DNA from: Bacteroidota bacterium
GTDB lineage: Bacteria; Bacteroidota; Rhodothermia; Rhodothermales; Rubricoccaceae
Assembly (NCBI GenBank): GCA_039821555.1
Contig: JBCBNX010000004.1
Coordinates: 264,616-328,615, forward strand
Length of the DNA stretch: 64,000 bases
Direction of reading: 5' to 3'
Each line of letters opens with the position of its first letter. The stretch's first letter is position 1. The position numbers were made by a program, and so were the translations under genes. Below are positions 62,897 through 64,000 of the stretch, piece after piece. The notes below the pieces were generated by a model, which worked only from the letters and a program-made list of their open reading frames with translations, had not been told where the DNA came from and made no database searches.

Positions 62897-64000
62897 CTAT
62901 ACTGTGCGCATCGACGGGGTATCGGGGGGAGCCTCGCCTCGTTGCAGCCGGGTCGCGTCCTGCAGCGAGTCGTCCCCGTCGTAGGCATGCGGGGATGCGT
63001 CGTGCCCTCGGCCCTTGTGGCCGAAGCGCTTGCGCTCGAAGTGCCTGCGCCCGAAGTAGACGAGGACATCGTCCTGCCACTGGGCGAGCGCGGGGACGAG
63101 CAGGAGGATGACGAACGTGGCGAACAGAATGCCGAAGCTGAGGCTGACGGCCATCGGGATCAGGAACTGCGCCTGCACGCTGCGCTCCAGTAGGAGCGGG
63201 AGCATGCCGAGGAACGTCGTCACGGTGGTGAGCATGATCGGGCGGAACCGCAGCTTGGCCCCGGACACGATGGCCTCGCTTATCGGGAGGCCCTTGCGCC
63301 GCTGCTCGTTGACGAAGTCGACCAGGACGAGCGAGTCGTTCACGATCACGCCGCTCAGGCCGATCAGCCCGGCGACGCTCAGCATGCCGAGGTGCAGCCC
63401 AAACAGCAGGTGCCCCACGAGCGCGCCGATCAGCCCGAACGGGATCGCGGCCATGACGATGAGCGGCTGCACGTAGGACCCGAACGGGATCGCGAGCAGC
63501 ACATAGATCACGAAGAGCGCGAGCGGGAACGTCACCGCGAGCGCCTCCAGCGTCTCGGCCTGCTCCCGCTGCTCGCCCTCCACGTCGATGGTCAGGCCAG
63601 GGTACGTGTCTAAGAGCTTGGGGAGGGCCTCGGCCTGCACCTGCGCGGTGACGGCGTTGCCTGAGGAGATCGCCGGGTCGAGGTTGGCGGTGACGGCGAT
63701 GACGCGGCGCCCGTCGCGGCGGGTGATGGTCGTCGGCGCGGTGCTCATCGTGACCGTGGCGACGTCGTAGAGCGGGACGGCGGCGCCCTGCGGCGTGCGG
63801 ATGCGGTAGGCGCTGAGGTCGCCGAGGGCATCGCGTTCGTCCTCGGGGAGGCGCACGTAGACGCGCACGTCGTCGCGGCCGCGCTGGATGCGGACGGCCT
63901 CCTCGCCGAAGTACGCCGCCCGGACCTGCCGCGCGAGGTCTTCCAGCGTCAGGCCCAGCGTGCGCGCCTGCGGGAGCAGGTCGAGCTGGAGTTCCTGCTT
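62897..64000 (-). CDS. RND-family efflux permease, C-terminal part (5' end outside)
   Basis: At least 367 residues of an AcrB/CzcA/HAE-type RND pump; the start lies beyond the window. Visible: periplasmic porter parts (VRVYVRLPEDERDALGDL ... TITRRDGRRVIAVTANLDP), then TM helices with GLSGVIVNDSLVLVDFVNEQR (TM10-type) and SVQAQFLIPMAVSLSFGILFATFVILLLVPAL. It uses the proton gradient to export drugs, metals or lipids with a membrane-fusion partner not in the window. The last ~60 residues are His/Arg/Gly-rich and variable. Confidence 0.92.
   Translation of the reverse strand, partial: KQELQLDLLPQARTLGLTLEDLARQVRAAYFGEEAVRIQRGRDDVRVYVRLPEDERDALGDLSAYRIRTPQGAAVPLYDVATVTMSTAPTTITRRDGRRVIAVTANLDPAISSGNAVTAQVQAEALPKLLDTYPGLTIDVEGEQREQAETLEALAVTFPLALFVIYVLLAIPFGSYVQPLIVMAAIPFGLIGALVGHLLFGLHLGMLSVAGLIGLSGVIVNDSLVLVDFVNEQRRKGLPISEAIVSGAKLRFRPIMLTTVTTFLGMLPLLLERSVQAQFLIPMAVSLSFGILFATFVILLLVPALAQWQDDVLVYFGRRHFERKRFGHKGRGHDASPHAYDGDDSLQDATRLQRGEAPPDTPSMRTV

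Overview
The window is GC-rich, roughly two thirds G+C by eye, and densely coded. It looks like chromosomal sequence from a Bacteroidota-type bacterium, most likely a high-GC marine Rhodothermia/Rhodothermota relative. That placement is inference from gene content: Bacteroidota-style S8 protease with a huge insertion, lipoproteins, SufBCD, a C-terminal PVDGGL sorting-type tail, and almost no Shine-Dalgarno sequences (ssb is an exception). No rRNA, phage, insertion sequence, CRISPR array or recognisable defence locus was seen. Nearly all genes are housekeeping or envelope genes.

Layout. 1-10 kb: 3' end of a DnaJ-family gene, an HD phosphohydrolase, a polysaccharide-deacetylase-like protein, an SOS-type umuDC pair behind a palindrome, a VOC protein, a sigma factor, a secreted M28 peptidase, ribD and plsC. 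10-20 kb: tRNA-Gln, a small sorted surface protein, a three-gene copper/cytochrome-oxidase maturation operon (SCO1, PCuAC, TauE/SafE), rpiA, a collagen-like lipoprotein, a TPR protein, a VWA protein, rsmA, an EEP lipoprotein and radC. 20-23 kb: tRNA-Pro followed by a lower-GC cluster (GNAT, CxxC peptide, NADAR). 22-27 kb: the SUF Fe-S operon (sufB-sufC-sufD) divergent from an A-type carrier. 27-46 kb: a 2H phosphoesterase, DUF192, hemW, NurA, trpB, a VWA protein, pyrC, a macro-domain protein, a class V aminotransferase, an M28 peptidase, pabB-pabC fusion, DUF937, PPK2 and a SDR with an unusual N-terminus. 46-64 kb: purF, ssb, an S8 protease with a carbamoyltransferase, an ABC exporter, a patatin, a second SDR, ftsE, DUF3179, an NPP-type phosphodiesterase and the 3' part of an RND efflux pump.

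The most unusual property is not a gene but a dispersed family of heptanucleotide tandem repeats. Arrays of degenerate 7-mers (NNGACCY, NNACTTC/GAAGTNN, NNTAGGG, NNTTCTG) occur at about ten places. Most lie directly before, inside or just after translation starts: rpiA, rsmA, nurA, the ABC exporter, the patatin, the SDR and a membrane protein after purF. In two genes the start codon itself is part of a repeat unit. In rsmA the start codon lies in the loop of a hairpin made by two facing arrays. Because 7 is not a multiple of 3, copy-number change inside a coding end would shift the frame. The window also holds a 16-bp minisatellite, a 9-bp minisatellite, paired 27-bp palindromic elements and a MITE-like palindrome.

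Functionally the genes cover Fe-S cluster assembly, copper insertion into cytochrome oxidase, DNA damage tolerance (umuDC, ssb, radC, nurA), nucleotide, folate, riboflavin and tryptophan synthesis, lipid metabolism and envelope proteolysis.
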